A stretch of 64,000 nt of DNA. Source: Crambe crambe (taxonomy: Eukaryota > Porifera > Demospongiae > Poecilosclerida > Crambeidae). Positions 1-12,452 of the stretch are shown one piece after another. The notes under the pieces are model-generated. The model saw only the letters and a program-made list of their open reading frames with translations, was not told the DNA's origin and made no database searches. Both the position numbers and the translations under genes were made by a program. Location: NCBI GenBank assembly GCA_963924555.1, contig OZ004586.1, positions 5,042,501-5,106,500 of the forward strand, in the 5' to 3' direction. Position 1 is the stretch's first letter. Every line of letters starts with the position of its first letter.

Positions 1-182
1 GGTATACTCACTCTATAAATCATCTCAAAGCATTATACTGGATTACATGCATGTTACAAGAATACAGTTTGAATTTTTATTACACAGCTTCATTACCCGT
101 CATTAAGGGTCTCATACTGTTTCAAATAAAAAGGGCTACGTAAGGATACTATTGCAATTGCTGCTCATAGCAGTCCCTATAA

Positions 183-411
183 TGTGACAGCCAGGTAGAA
201 ATCAGATGCATTAATTCTTGGCCACTTTAGTTGTCCTTAACTCATGACTACAAGTGGCCTAGGTCTTGAAATTTGCTATAGAGATAGTTCAATCATTATA
301 GAACACATGATAGAAGTTTGGGACAATTTCATCAAAACATGTTTGAGTAATTGCCCATTCAATTAAGCTACTTAAAACGGAATAATAGATTTCTACCGGG
401 ACTGTCACATA
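183..411. mobile_element. MITE with TGTGACAG ends, copy 1
   Basis: The ends are inverted: TGTGACAG...GGTAGAAATC on the left and GATTTCTACCGGGACTGTCACA on the right. Related copies are at about 31366-31555 and, within the paralogous duplicated segment and inverted, at about 46678-46910. The copy here and the one at 46.7 kb sit in the same intron of the two paralogous genes, so that insertion predates the duplication. No coding capacity. Confidence 0.55.
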
Positions 412-441
412 AAATCATGTGATGGACATTATACTACTCAC

Positions 442-3400
442 GATTCCTGTTTCTCTCGCTCTTCTCTTTAGGCCCTAATCCAGGTGGCAAAATGTTAGCC
501 TGAAGCGTATAATGACCAACTGCATCTTCTAGTGCTCCATCCACAGCTGCTGTAAGTTTATTCGAAGGAAAAAGAACCTTAGTCAATATAAAACAATAAT
601 ATTATCATCAATGGTCCCATTTTTATCCTTACCTTTTGATGCATTTTCAGCTGTCCTGACTTCGTGGAGCCTTTTGAAGGTTGTTGCAATGGCATCATTA
701 TCTTTCTGAATAATTTCTCCAAGATCTTTAAGCTCTGCATAAGTGTACAATATGCAGTGAATTACTTCATTATTATAGTGCTTTCCTCATGATCCGAAAA
801 CTTAGTGTCACTATGGGGGGGGGGGGGGGGGGGGGGGGGGGGGGCTGTAATAAACACAGCTATAACATTGCCGGAGCAAAAGGAGTTATAAAGAATTATG
901 ACAGCAATCTTCTCAGTGCAATGGAGTTCATTGACCAAACACCGGGGAATTACACATGGGATTTGTCAAAAGACGTGCAAGTACAATAGCAAAAATTTCC
1001 ATTGTATATTTCGATCATTTTAAGCCATAGTTTGCTTATGATGTGAAGCAATAATTATGCTGGAAGAAATCCCCTATCATCGACCAAACTGGGATACATT
1101 TTTGCTATTTATAGTGCAGGCGTATCCAGAAATAACATAAGCCCCATTTATACGGGGGTTCTAACCTGGATTTGACCTAGATTCGCTTTGCGTGTGAATG
1201 GTGCCAACCCAGATTCCAATCCAGGTAGCCCAATCAACATCAATTAGGTGGGTGTTAGGGATACACCCCTAACAGTTACATAGGACAGAATACAAACACT
1301 GACACATAATCAACACACAATCATCACATTTTGAGATAAGCTTTATGCTCATCCTCACATGATTATATCATATCTTGCTAATATAAGAGAGCCAAGTCAT
1401 TCTTTTATTTTCTGGTTCACGAAAAAGATATTTGTTAGCTTCATAGCAAGTGGACCCATAATTGTGATAGGGTAGTAGATCCCTAACAGTGGGTTGGAAT
1501 CCGGATGGTTGGGCATGCATGTAACACGGCTTTATAGATTTACTAGATTTACAATAATAGCCTAAGGGGTGGATTCTATTATTCGCACGAGGGTGGATTC
1601 TATAATGTAAAGTCCCTCCACAGAGAAGTGATTTCCATTATAATAGTAGAGTATAATTATGACACCACAGGAAGTATAATAGCTGCCTGTCAATAGTCAT
1701 CATGAGAGCCAGATTAACCTTTGCAAGGGTAGATAAAAGATGGTCTCAGCTCAGAGTCTTTTGATTTTGTTTTTTGTTTTTCTTGTTGTTGTTTTTTTAA
1801 ATGCAGTGAACTCTTATTATCTAGCGAAAGTGGTTACACAAGTGGCTTTAGCCCTCCTTCCCTGGATCCACCCCCACAAGTGGCACAAAAAAGGAGTATT
1901 GCTCTAAATAATTATAATATATGCAAAATGTGCCACATTGCATGCTACTGAGCTGGACATTTTATAGAGGCATAATTTTTTACACCAGAAGCAAACATTT
2001 CCTCATGGTGGCAACGGGCCTAGCAATGTTGCAACACAAAATTTGATGTCACTAAAATGCACAAAATAGAGCCCACTTCTATACCCATTCTTAAGAAGCA
2101 AGGAAATCAGCCCAGTAATATGCTGCTCTATTGGCCACTAATCTTCCTTTCAAGTTATTTATAATGGCCACAGGTATTAGATGAGAGTTGATGGGGTGGG
2201 TACTATCAGACCAACTGTATCTGTTGGTGAGTCAAACACTGGTAAACTACTACCTGTGGCTGTTTAGGTTGTTTTCTCCCCATTGCAGATTTTTAAGTCC
2301 TTAAAGATGAAATTTTTACAGAAGTAACTCGAACTAAAGAGAGACATGCCTTTATCAATACAATTCTTTTTATCATTATAATTATTTTGAAAAGCTTCCA
2401 GGTTTGTAGTAAGCTCCAGCAAAGAGGAGATATTTCTGGAATATTTCTTGGAGATGCCATTATCTTGGTCCTTACAGAAATGAATTAAACACGTACTGTG
2501 CCAGGCGCCTCTTATGTTTCCAATACCCATAAGGCTTTATTCTATGGTAGCTATAAAACTATCTTCTTTTTTTCTGCTTGGTATGCAGTTACCCTTGAAA
2601 AAAAAAATCATTAATCAGGGTGAACCTGAGTGAGCCCCACGCTAGCATGCATTTTTTTTTTGGTGGTGTGTGTGTGTGTCATACTTTCTGGTACTTGGTC
2701 TAATTCATTAATTATTCATGACACGCAACATCTATTTAGATGGTGGCATTCAATTTTACTATCAAGTAGAGAAAGGGAGAGCAAAGCTCCATGCCTCTTG
2801 CTGCTGAAGAACGTCTTAAGAGGAAGCAAAGGCAGCATCAATGCTGATGTTGAGTTATTAGTCATTGTTGTCCACTAATCACTGAAGTGCACCGAGCACC
2901 ACTGATCTTTTCACTCTGAAGTCATGATGGAATTTGTATGACCATTCCTCTCTGACAAGCCTTGACCCTGAATGACTTTTATGAACAGATCAGTGGATCC
3001 CTACAATGCTAACTCATCAAGATCAACTGCTTCCCGAAGGATAACAGAAATAGAGTCTGTCAGGTGATGATACGTGGGCATCAGAGCAATCAGCCACCTC
3101 AGCCTACACCATAGCCAACTACTGGGACACTTCAATAGTGAATTAGCCACCACCATTATTCTCAGATTATTGTTTGTCTGTAGGCGTAGCCAGGGGTGGT
3201 TCGGGTGGTTCGGTCGAACTACCTCTTCAAAATGATTTTAAGCGCAAGTACGCATTATTGTTTGTGAACGATCGATTAATCAATCGATCGTGAACTCAAA
3301 GCGAGAGAGAAACGAGTGAGGCTTATTATATTCATCCAGAAAAGGTCAGTTTTACTTATAACTCAGCCCTACTGAGCAGTTAGTGGCTTAGTGCCTGAGA

Positions 3401-3684
3401 CTATGACTAATCTTGCTGTAAAAACTGTACGGGTAGCTAGCAGATTGTGAAGAAGTGGTACCATCTTCATCATCTACTCATCTTCTGCCTTCATATGCTG
3501 CATTGCAGCTGCTAGCTAAGTCAAGTTATCAAAAAGGGTGTGGTTATAGGAAAGTGGGCATGGTCAGGCCAAATTTTTTTCCGCATTAACTATTTTAGAA
3601 TCCCCTCTCACAAAACTCTGGCTACGGGCCTGTTGTCATAATTGTGCATTCATGTGGCTTGTCAGTATACAAAATAGCAACCCC

Positions 3685-3715
<31 letters not shown>

Positions 3716-4592
3716 AAATCAATCCAGATCTACAGAACTATTTTTAGTTAGTGCTGGTCACATGACTTATGACTAATCAGCTCCTCTGAAAAGTGTTCTT
3801 AAAGCACACTTTTTGTGCAGTAAAATTAATGCTTAGTGCAAACTTGAGGAACTGTGCTGAAGGCACACAAGAGATCCACTAGGACTATGACCTTCCCAGT
3901 AAGTAAGCACCTAGTTTGCAATAGGAAAACCTCAGGAATTTACCTCATTTATCATTAGTCGTTTTTTTGTTTTTGTTGTTTTTTTTTTTGTTTTTTGTTG
4001 TTTTTTTTTAATATTATGCATTCTTACTGAACCACAGAGCTTGGGCTAGTAGGGCTAGGGTTCTGTATATGAATCCAAGTCATGTGATCACCACTGATCA
4101 CTCTGATCTAGCTCCATGCATGGTGCACTCGAATGATGCTATAATGCTTGTGCAGGCGCATTAAAACACTTAGAGCTAGACAAGAGTGAACTAAATATTA
4201 CTTAGCTAGTTGAAACTGCATGATGGACATGGATATAACACATGATTTGCAGGTGATAATTCAGCATAGTAGTTAGCCCTCTCTTTTCTTTTTCTTTCTT
4301 TTTTTTTGGGGGGGGGGGGGGGGGGGGGGGGTCTGGTATCACATGCAGTGTAAAAGTTAATTACAAGTAAGCTATAACCACATGAAAATTGTACACAAAT
4401 TATTTTCCCAATTTACGGTATTGTTTTCCCATGCGCTTGCTGGCTACGCACAGGAGTAGGAGATAGCAATATAGATAACTGAATGAGGAGAAAGTAAGTT
4501 TAGAACTAATTGTAGTGTGAAAATCATGCGACCTCTAAAGCTATTTTGTTCTAGCTATGATTTATCACGCGCTTACCTTGCTCAGAAGCCAT
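442..4592 (-). CDS. Paralogue of the 42444-49228 gene, exons 1-3, 3' end outside window
   Basis: I do not recognise the protein. Three phased exons are seen on the minus strand: exon 1 at 4577-4592 (ATG, 16 nt, donor GTAAGC, reads MASEQ), exon 2 at 633-734 (102 nt, donor GTAAGG) and exon 3 at 442-546 (105 nt, donor GTGAGT). All junctions are phase 1, the same as in the plus-strand paralogue. Exon 2 reads EIIQKDNDAIATTF, a charged, probably helical segment, and exon 3 reads ALEDAVGHY then ILPPGLGPKEKSERN. The first intron is about 3.8 kb against about 3.6 kb in the paralogue. The next exon should lie about 600 bp further on, beyond position 1. Exon 3 lacks the 57-bp in-frame repeat expansion of the paralogue. 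Matching exon 1 length, phase and MAS start in both copies is the main support. No signal peptide or membrane segment is visible. Confidence 0.62.
815..844 (+). repeat. Poly-G run of 30
   Basis: Uninterrupted G30 inside the first intron of the minus-strand gene. Similar homopolymers occur at 3681-3705 (C25 then A13), 4308-4331 (G), 5850-5870 (G), 45980-45993 (C), 57071-57096 (G with one T) and 63083-63095 (G). Exact lengths are likely to be unreliable in an assembly. Confidence 0.95.
1253..1488. repeat. Solo LTR, 236 bp
   Basis: It starts TGTTAGGGATACACCCC and ends CCCTAACA, giving TG...CA termini, and is bracketed by a perfect 5-bp direct repeat GTGGG (1248-1252 and 1489-1493). No internal retroelement sequence lies alongside, so it is read as a solo LTR left by recombination. 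The first 22 bases can fold on themselves (TGTTAGGG with CCCTAACA). A related LTR is at 17472-17778. Confidence 0.7.
2630..3110. repeat. Segment matching 43060-43590 inverted
   Basis: Long stretches read as the reverse complement of 43060-43590, including the GATCAACTGCTTC/GAAGCAGTTGATC and ACTGAAGTGCACC blocks. This is one anchor block of the window-scale inverted duplication. A short GT run is at 2667-2679. No credible exon was found. Confidence 0.6.
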
Positions 4593-4599
4593 GTTAAGT

Positions 4600-4800
4600 C
4601 TTCTAGTTAGCTCTCTTAAGAAGGAACTTTCGGGGGAAAAAAAGACTGTTTTTATGCAATCGATCGCTGAAACTGGAAGCTTTTATTAATTTCGCCAGAT
4701 AAATCTTAGCCCCGCCCTATTAATTTCGAGTGTAGTCTCGCGGCTCGCGCGCTCAGCGTGAAAAATACGGCTGGCTCGCGAGACTATAGCGAGTGAACAT
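4600..4800 (-). promoter_or_regulatory. CpG-rich region upstream of the 4592 start
   Basis: This stretch is much richer in CG dinucleotides than its surroundings, with CGCGCGC-type words at 4738-4780, and lies directly upstream of the minus-strand ATG at 4592. That placement suits a 5' UTR or promoter. A 54-bp palindromic mini-element (4733-4786) supplies much of the CG content, so part of the signal may be transposon-derived. No TATA box stands out. Confidence 0.35.
4733..4786. mobile_element. 54-bp Mutator-like mini foldback
   Basis: The sequence begins TAGTCTCGCGGCTCGCG and ends with the near inverse, GGCTCGCGAGACTA. It is flanked by TTTCGAGTG on the left and TAGCGAGTG on the right, 7 of 9 matching, as expected for an aged 9-bp target duplication. 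The same TAGTCTCGCG end occurs at 12453 and 13032. Only about 13 bp lie between the arms, so it cannot encode anything. Confidence 0.5.
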
Positions 4801-6950
4801 GTAGCTGATAGGTTCAACTCGTTTTAACCCTAGCTAAGATATTGCTGTCAGAGGGAATCATGTAAGTGGTGGTTTCCAACCAGGCAGTTGCAAGTTACAT
4901 AATAGCTAGATAGGAAGCAGCCTGGCGCCTACAATCGACAGTTTGATAGTCTTGCACCCCGTAATCGAAATTAATGCTCGTATTAATAACATTATGCACG
5001 CGCAGGGCGCTACTATTTCAAAAATTCTAATGATTATTGTACATAATTATGTACATGTGCCTGATTACCTGAGAGTCAGCTCGCTCAACACATTTTTCAT
5101 ATCCCAATTGTCTCGCTTCACAGAGAGTCTGGTAGCTACAACTGCATGGTCTATTAATGCGGTTTGTATAACTAATAGTCCTATAATTTGTTTACTGATA
5201 CTTGACAGATTCTTCAGGTTATAGGTACAGAGGTTGGTTGACACTAAATTTGCCAACAGTGTAGAATTAAATTTGTGCTAACTAAATTAAGACCATTGCT
5301 ATAATTATTTTGTTTGCTTGAATTTATCTTGCACATGCACAAATTGTACTGGTCATTGGTCAACCAACCTGAAAACCTCTGTATTATGGGGGAGAGTGTG
5401 ACTACCAAGTACTGCTGCAATAACAAACATAACAGAAATATTAATTTTTATAAATATGAAGCCATAATACAAACCCAAAAAAAACAAAGTTCGAATGCAT
5501 AATTCAGAGGACAATAAAAGGAGAGAGTTCAGGTGAATCTTAATAGTTATTGTGGTGATTGGTGAACACAAGGCCTGGACATAGGGGCCTGCTGTTCTTG
5601 TGATCTCATTGGTCCTTAATGTGGTCTCACGTTGCATAGTTGTCTGAGTTGGCTGGGTTGTAACCACACATAAATTGCTGTAGGTATTACATTCCTCAGT
5701 AGTAAATACTAGCTAGATGCTGAACAGTAAAGCCCCCTTGATTAAGCAACATTTTTTTGGCATCAACCTATATAACACCCAGTTGTATAACATCCACGAA
5801 TATTAATAGCAGGTAGCTAGGCTATAGCTATGGGTATATGCAGACTGGAGGGGGGGGGGGGGGGGGGGGGTACAAGTTACGCATGTTTTGTGGCCACAGC
5901 GCATGAAACCTGAGGGAAAAATTTACACCTGGATCAGGGGAGATTTGACTGAAAGGTATCTGATTGTTGTGAGCCAGGACATGATTTCAACTTAGAACAG
6001 GAGTACCAATTTACATTATAGCTAGCTCTCCTGACCATGTATACTTGAAAGGAAGCTAAGTATTATATGTTCTGAATTTCATGTTACTGGAGATGGTGTT
6101 GAGCTTGTGACCTGTGCTTCATTCAGTATTGCTATTGAAGTAAAAGTGAGGGAATATCTATAAAGAAGACAAGTAGCTTTTCATCTATTGCTATACAATC
6201 TCCAGTCAAAAGGATCACTGCAGTCTGCTGTAAAATAACAGCATAGGCATCTAAACTCTATTAGGTTATTGAGCACCACAATTATGGAGCTATTGAGTTT
6301 CAAAAAATGACAACAATCAGGCCTGCATGTATACAGAACAAGAGAGTGCACTTGCTAGCAAAATGGCTACCCTGAAATCTAAAATCTTAGAAAATCACTG
6401 AAATTTGTAACTAGGATTGTATGTAGTTTCTAAGATACAGGCAATTTCCCATTAATGGGCACCAAAAGCTGCCCTGATAAAGGAGGTTCTACTATACAAA
6501 TATCCTAATCCTTCAATCTACCTACTCTCCCACTAAAATTTATATCTTACACATGTCTGCACTGGTGAGAGCCACATTGCCTGTGGTAGTATTCTGTTCA
6601 TAGTTCATACCCTTATTTGGGGATGTCAATTTCCTGGGCCATCACCCTGTGGTAGGAGTAGCCCTTTGATCAAGAATATTTAAAAGAATACAGCCAGGGC
6701 TGTACACAGAAATTTTTACTAAAGGGGGTATAGAAAAAAGAGGAAGGGGGGCAAAGGAAAAGTGGATCTACACATGGTATTGACAACTGTGTGGCTGTAG
6801 GCCACACACTGAGGAGGAGGGTGCAGGGCGCTGACTTCTTTTTGGAGGACTCCCATTTTCATAAGTAAATGCCAATTTTGTGTATTAAGTTAAAGAATTA
6901 TTGCACTCAAGTGCTCTCTGAGAGTGATGTTGAGGAAATTGTGGATGTAT
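4800..6950. other. No gene seen
   Basis: Only short chance ORFs are present. The stretch holds a poly-G run (5850-5870) and blocks shared with 39.9-40.3 kb. Nothing else can be supported. Confidence 0.6.
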
Positions 6951-6984
6951 GGCAGAGAAAGCAGGATTCTCACCAGGATTTATT

Positions 6985-7345
6985 GAAGGCATAGGGCCAA
7001 GACCATGATCACCATAAAGGGCTTCTGGTGTAGAAGCCAGCCACAAGTAATGATAAGGCATAGGGGAAGAACTGAAGGCATAGTGGTAAGACCATAATCA
7101 TCATGAAGGAAAGGCCCAATGATTATGAGTGTTCTGAGATGGCTTCTGATGTAGAAGCCAGCCACCAGTAATGGCATAGGGGGAAGAACTGAAGGCATAG
7201 TGGCAAGACCATATAATCATCATGAAGGAGAGGGACCCAATGATTATGAGCATTCTGGGATGGCTTCTGGTACAGAAGCCAGCCACCAGTAATAAATAAT
7301 AAGGCATAGGGGGGAGAACTGAAGGCATAGTAGCAAGATATAAGG
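6985..7345. repeat. Minisatellite, about 3 units of 90-130 bp
   Basis: The anchor GAAGGCATAG recurs at 6985, 7075, 7191 and 7321. Each unit carries GAAGCCAGCCAC and ATCATCATGAAGG blocks. Short minus-strand ORFs here only reflect the repeat. Confidence 0.85.
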
Positions 7346-8629
7346 CATAGGGGGCAAATGATTGCTGGTGAATATATTATGGTTTCCCCATCAACTCATT
7401 ACAGGACTTAGCCTCGTTCCCAGGCCTATTTTTTTCTTTTTTGTTTTTGTTTTTGTTTTTGTTTTTTCAGGGGGAGGGGGAAAAATAGAGCATGGTATAC
7501 AATGATTTGCACATGGCATTCCAGGGCCTCCATATACTACACATTGTATGTAAGAATACTGGGTGTGGTTAGTTTTTTTTTAAGATTGTTTTAGAGAAGT
7601 TTAGTTCAGATCTTGCATTCTTGCTTTGAAAGAAGAGGAGCACCTGGCCATTCAACCATTTACGAGGGTAGAGATGTATTCGTATGTGTCTCCCAACAGG
7701 TAGTCTTGCGAACCAGACATCGGGAAAAGTCTGTGCTACCCTTCCTGCTGCTGATTGGCTGGCTGCCTGGCTGGCTTGATTCCTGGCAGTCAGAAGATCA
7801 GTGCTGTGGTGTTGACCAGGTTGAAATTAGAAAGAGTGGCATGAAATCAGTGTATCTCTTGTTTCAGACATGAGCCTTTGCACTGACAGTGTGATCCTGA
7901 AGCCCTGTTGACGTCTAGGTAGAGGGATGCTATCAACAAGCCTGGTATTGATTACTACATGTGGCTATCTTAATCTTGCACATGAGCAATCAGTGTATAC
8001 CAGGCCCTATTTTAATGGGCCTGGGAACAAGGTTATACAGCACTATATGTAAATTTCCTCTAGAGGATTGGAAAGGATTATTTCCAGGACATATGAACTT
8101 TCTGACTTGATGAAATATCATATCTCGTACACATGTCAAAATACATTATATGCACAAATGCATGAATTTCACATCTTATTAGCTCCAAATTTCATTACCA
8201 TTTTAAGCTCTGCCAAAATTTATAATAGCAGCCATGGGTGGATGAAAAGCTTCAGCACACTATGCCCACACATAGTTGCTAAGGAAAATTAACTTCAATA
8301 CTATTCATGATAGAAATTTCGAACTTGCACCAAGTTAGAGTAAAGGAGGACCAATCATAATGACTGATGTTATGACCAATTTCATTCTCAAGGTAAACTG
8401 CGTTACATCTCAATGACCACTTGGTATTTTCAGTATACAGCTTCTTATACAAGTTTGTCAATTCACTTTTAATTTATCCATATAGGATCTAGTATCCTGC
8501 ACATTCTGCTTACTAGCTATACGCATGCATATGCCAAAGCAGCAGCGGTAGTGCTTGTGGTTAATTAGTGCTTATACTAGCGCATACCTTGGTTACTATG
8601 TGTTTAAGTGCAAGGTGAAGACATAGCTA

Positions 8630-8792
8630 TAGTGGATTGCAGTGATCTTGCAACATGAAATTCAGAACACCAAACCAAAATTTACATAGCCTCCTTTCAT
8701 GTGGCTTTAGAGATGGGCTACTTGAAAGGAAGCTATATAAATTATGGTTTGGTGTTCTGGATTTCATGTTGCAAGATCACTGCAATTCACTG
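8630..8792. mobile_element. 163-bp foldback MITE, TA target
   Basis: Two arms of about 70 bp are near-perfect inverse copies (AGTGATCTTGCAACATGAAA and its inverse), leaving almost no loop. The flanks carry TA on both sides. The AGTGGATT end resembles the CAGTGGATT ends at 34081 and 42310. A Tc1/mariner-type non-autonomous element is the likely class. Confidence 0.6.
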
Positions 8793-9539
8793 TACCACAT
8801 GGTATGTAGATTACATGGATGACTTCAGCATTTCACTAGTCATTTTGGCAGAAATGCACCTTGTGAATATTATCAGTATAGTTTGTCAGTGCTTGCTAGG
8901 TGAGTTGCTAACAGAACTACTACTGCAATATTAGTCAATGAACTCTCATGCACTAATACACAATGGAAAATTTAAATTACAGGGCTTTTCTCACAAGTAG
9001 TGATGTAGTTCAACTTACCATGTATGACCATAGGCAGATAAAAGTTTGAGGGAGGGGGGGCCTGAAAGCTAGATGGCCAAACTAGTTTAAAAAGAATGTC
9101 TTGTGATATTGATAGTTTTACCAAAATACTTTCTACACATCATTCATCATAGTTATGCAAAAGTTTGGGAGGCTCTACCCCCCTTTGATAAAAATTGTTG
9201 GGGGGGGGCACTTTAGCCCCCATCTTCAGCCGCCTATGAATGGTACATCTCTCTCACCTCGACTATGGAAACACAAGCTAATGCTTTAAGTGGTCCACCA
9301 TCTTAAGAATGTGGCGATCAACCTATAAGGTTCCACCCATGAAGACCTGCCTGATCCCTTTCTGTATCTAGCTGCTACTGCATATCTATCTATCTTACTT
9401 GCATGAAATGTGCAATCATAATGCTGCTGAAATATATTGCACTTGACATTTATGGTACAATGTGCAGGTCATGTCACCAATCACTGATTGGAGATATGCA
9501 AGTTCAAATGTAAATGCAAACTGACTGGGGTACTACTGG

Positions 9540-10245
9540 ACTGACCTTAAGTGGTAGTCTCATACGTGCCACAGACCCTGGTGCATGTGAGACTATAAAA
9601 GTGCATATCAAAGATAAATGTCTACACTAAGGGGTTACTAGCTAGAGTAATTTGTTAATTGCTTCACTAGAAGTGCACATATCTCTGAATGACACTTGTT
9701 ATCTTGCACAATAAATGGTAAGGCCATAGAATCTACTGGATGAAGGTTTGCTGTTTAGCATAAAATAAATAAATTGGTCACTCCCCTCCATTCTATTTTC
9801 CTCCCTCCCCAGTAATCCAGTCACCAGTGGCTGATGTAGGGGGACTTCACAACTTCAAATGAAAGATCTTACTAAGTTGTGCATGCTCAAAATCAATATT
9901 CAGGCAACATTGGTCCAGCCAGACACCCAAGATCGGGGGTAGACTTAGCATATTCGAAAGGGAGGGGTCCAAGTGGCCATGGGTGAAGGGGGTGTGTCAT
10001 TAGGGAGTCCTGACTCCCTGGAGCCCACCTCTGTATCAGCCTGGCTGTGTCCAACTAGTAGCAAATTTGGCTAGCTCTTATAAGCAGCAAACATATCTTC
10101 ATTCTCCATTTCTTGTGCAAGACAACCAGTGTCATTCAGAGGTATGCAGCACTTCTAGTGGTAAACAAATTGATAGTGTAGAGTAGTAATTAGTTTACCA
10201 CAGCTAGTGCTTTGATGTAAACTTCTATAGTCTCACATGTACCAG
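9540..10245. repeat. Local inverted repeat
   Basis: The 9590-9760 block (AGACTATAAAAGTG, CACTTCTAG, TCTGAATGACACTTGTT) recurs inverted at 10090-10245. The same block is at 38170-38380 in the right arm. It is probably an old foldback element present before the large duplication. Confidence 0.5.
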
Positions 10246-10249
10246 GGTC

Positions 10250-11100
10250 TGTGCAAGTTGGTTATCCAGGTCTGTGCAAGTTGGTTATCCAGTGTCTCCC
10301 ATTGTATAGCAAATTCCTATTGCTGCACAGACCAAGGCAGACCAATATTTTTGGAGATAGAGGGCATAGGTTGAAGCTACTGTACAATGTACTTGCCTCT
10401 TTCAGCAAAACAATAGCAGGGGCTATAGATCTAGGGATGCTTTCATGTTTGTGACTATGAAGCGTGCAGTGTGCCATATCTACAGAGATGCCAACTTTCA
10501 CTCTCTTTATCCCCACCGGGAATTTTTCAGATTTTATAGAACTGTCATAATCCAGTCTGGTGGATTTTAGTGTGGTATAGTTCGTTATTATTGTTGTTTT
10601 AATTGCTCATTATAGAAATGGCACCAATCAAATTTCCTTAACAAGTGAAAATAGGCTCAAGCTCAGGGGGGCAAAGCCATTTTCTGGGGAGGAGGGGGGG
10701 AGGCAAATCTCTTGATGCTTTTTGTAAAAATGAAATCTTGCTGAGGAATAGTACTGCATTATATAATATATGTGTGCGTAAAATTAAGGCCAATGTGTTA
10801 TAACATGCTATCATAATCACTTTTTTTTTGCAGATGCTGCTTATTATGTTCTCTACATCATAAATATCTAACTTTCTGGATTGCTCAAGCATACTGAATT
10901 TTTCCATTCCCATCAACCCTCGTAGTACTAATGGCTGTTTAAGATTCAGAGCTTGAATGAGCCATGCTTACTTGTTATATAGCAGTGGTGATCCTGATCT
11001 AGACAATCAGCTCACAGGTGCATCATACTGAAATCTATAAAGATAAGATCATGACCAGTATGATACCAACAGAGATAGGAGTGCAGGTGACATCAATCTG
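10250..11100. other. No gene seen
   Basis: Short ORFs only; a duplicated CTGTGCAAGTTGGTTATCCAG is at 10252-10291. Otherwise unremarkable. Confidence 0.6.
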
Positions 11101-11108
11101 CTGGACTA

Positions 11109-11648
11109 GGGTAGGTGTGGGTATTATGAGTCAGTCCCTATTATGGGTTCACCACTTGATAAGAATCTACAAGAGTTGATACTTTAGATATGAATTTTTT
11201 TGGTCTTTTGATCAAATAAAATCATCCAGAAAATGCCTTATTCATGCATAAACATAATCTTAAATAAGAAGTTTTAAAATGGGTATAATCGTGGCCAATC
11301 TGAATCAAAAAAGTGCAGGGAAGCAATGATGCTACAAGATGGAGTAAAAAATGAATTTTAAAGTAATCTAAGGTTATTATTTTTGTTTTGTACAAATCTT
11401 AGCTACATTTGAGACAAAAATCAACCCAGTGACTAATAATTCATACCTATGACTCATAATACCTTCCTGAGTGTGTCATGTAAGATCATGACTCCTATCT
11501 ACAAGATGCAATATTTTTATTACTTTCTCCACACATTAGTTCTACATAAACTATTTTATATCTGGAGCAATTTTCAGCATTCTAAGATAGTCCATTTCCA
11601 AGAAAAGAGCAACAATACTTAGCTGACTCATAATACCCACACCCACCC
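11109..11648. mobile_element. 540-bp MITE, TA target
   Basis: The ends are inverse copies: GGGTAGGTGTGGGTATTATG and CATAATACCCACACCCACCC, about 28 bp, with TA on both flanks (11107-11108 and 11649-11650). The internal GACTCATAATAC motif repeats near 11450. No ORF of note, so it is a non-autonomous DNA transposon. Confidence 0.65.
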
Positions 11649-12019
11649 TATACGTAATGAAACTGAGTCTCTAGGAAAGCTTGTCATCGCTTTTGGGACT
11701 ACAAATGGAGTAGGGTCAGCCCGCTGAGACTACAAATGGAGTAGCACCAACCTCTATTTTGTTGTGTCCATGTTGATTACTTTGCAACCTGTAAATGCAT
11801 GAGGTCCTTGGTGAACGAAGTGCTATTATTAACTAGAATTGTGAGTATACACTTGTGTTCCTCCCAATGTGTGTGGGTTATTAATTAGAGGTTCAGGTAC
11901 AACTTCCCAAAAGATAAATTCCACTGCCCAATGAAGCTGTTTGTTTGCTCAGCCTAACTCCAGTAGCTAACCTTCAGAAATTTACCTTGAGGGTCAATTC
12001 AACCAGCCACACCGAACGT

Positions 12020-12060
12020 TAGTCTCGCACGCCGACCCTTTACCAACCGCGAGGGAAGGA
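12020..12060. mobile_element. Orphan terminal repeat of the TAGTCTCGC family
   Basis: TAGTCTCGCACGCCGACCC followed by TTTACCAACC matches the left end of the element at 12453. No partner end is visible, so this is a broken copy. It abuts the target site of the next element. Confidence 0.45.
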
Positions 12061-12074
12061 AAGCACGTCATGAT

Positions 12075-12442
12075 TAGTCTGGCGCAGCCAGCCCCAAGCA
12101 CTTCCGGAACTCCAGCGTAAGGGTCTGGTAACACACAATACTTCGACTTGTTCCCAGCGTAAATTTTTTATTTACGTAATATGACGTTTTAGTGTCGTAA
12201 AATGACGTTGTCTTGTTTAATTGTCATAGCAACACCTCGCGCGAAGAAAAAAATGGCCTCCCGATCCCGTAATAATTATGGTTGTTATAGCTACCACGTC
12301 ATTAAACGTCATAACGCGTCAGTTAATGATATTCATCGTTTTAGCAGGATTTCTACTAAACGGGAACAAGTCGAAGTATTGTGTGTTACCAGACCCTTGC
12401 GCTGGAGTTCCGGAAGTGCCTGGGGCTGGCTACGCCAGACTA
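12075..12442. mobile_element. Mutator-like foldback A, 9-bp target duplication
   Basis: A 368-bp element with inverted ends of about 80 bp (TAGTCTGGCGCAGCCAGCCC...), almost identical on the two sides. It is flanked by a perfect 9-bp duplication CGTCATGAT (12066-12074 and 12443-12451). Long TIRs plus a 9-bp duplication are the hallmark of Mutator-like elements. The two plus-strand ORFs inside are not plausible genes. Related single ends are near 25409-25436 and 42543-42580. Confidence 0.75.
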
Positions 12443-12452
12443 CGTCATGATG

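Larger units (their letters stand above)
1..10060. other. Left arm of a large inverted segmental duplication
   Basis: Blocks along this arm recur in reverse complement and in mirrored order between about 37900 and 47080: the exons near 442-734 with 46039-46648; 2630-3090 with 43060-43590; exon 1 at 4592 with 42444; 5500-5700 with 40070-40260; 7371-7410 with 39450-39480; 8050-8290 with 39240-39440; 9520-9860 with 38040-38420; and 9960-10060 with 37905-37985. Divergence and indels are substantial, so the duplication is old. A sub-block (5700-5810) is in direct orientation with 39885-40000, implying a later local inversion. Confidence 0.75.

Noticed and set aside
6985..7345. Repeated minus-strand ORFs (MPSVLPPM...)
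   Set aside because: Produced by the tandem repeat; frames differ between units.
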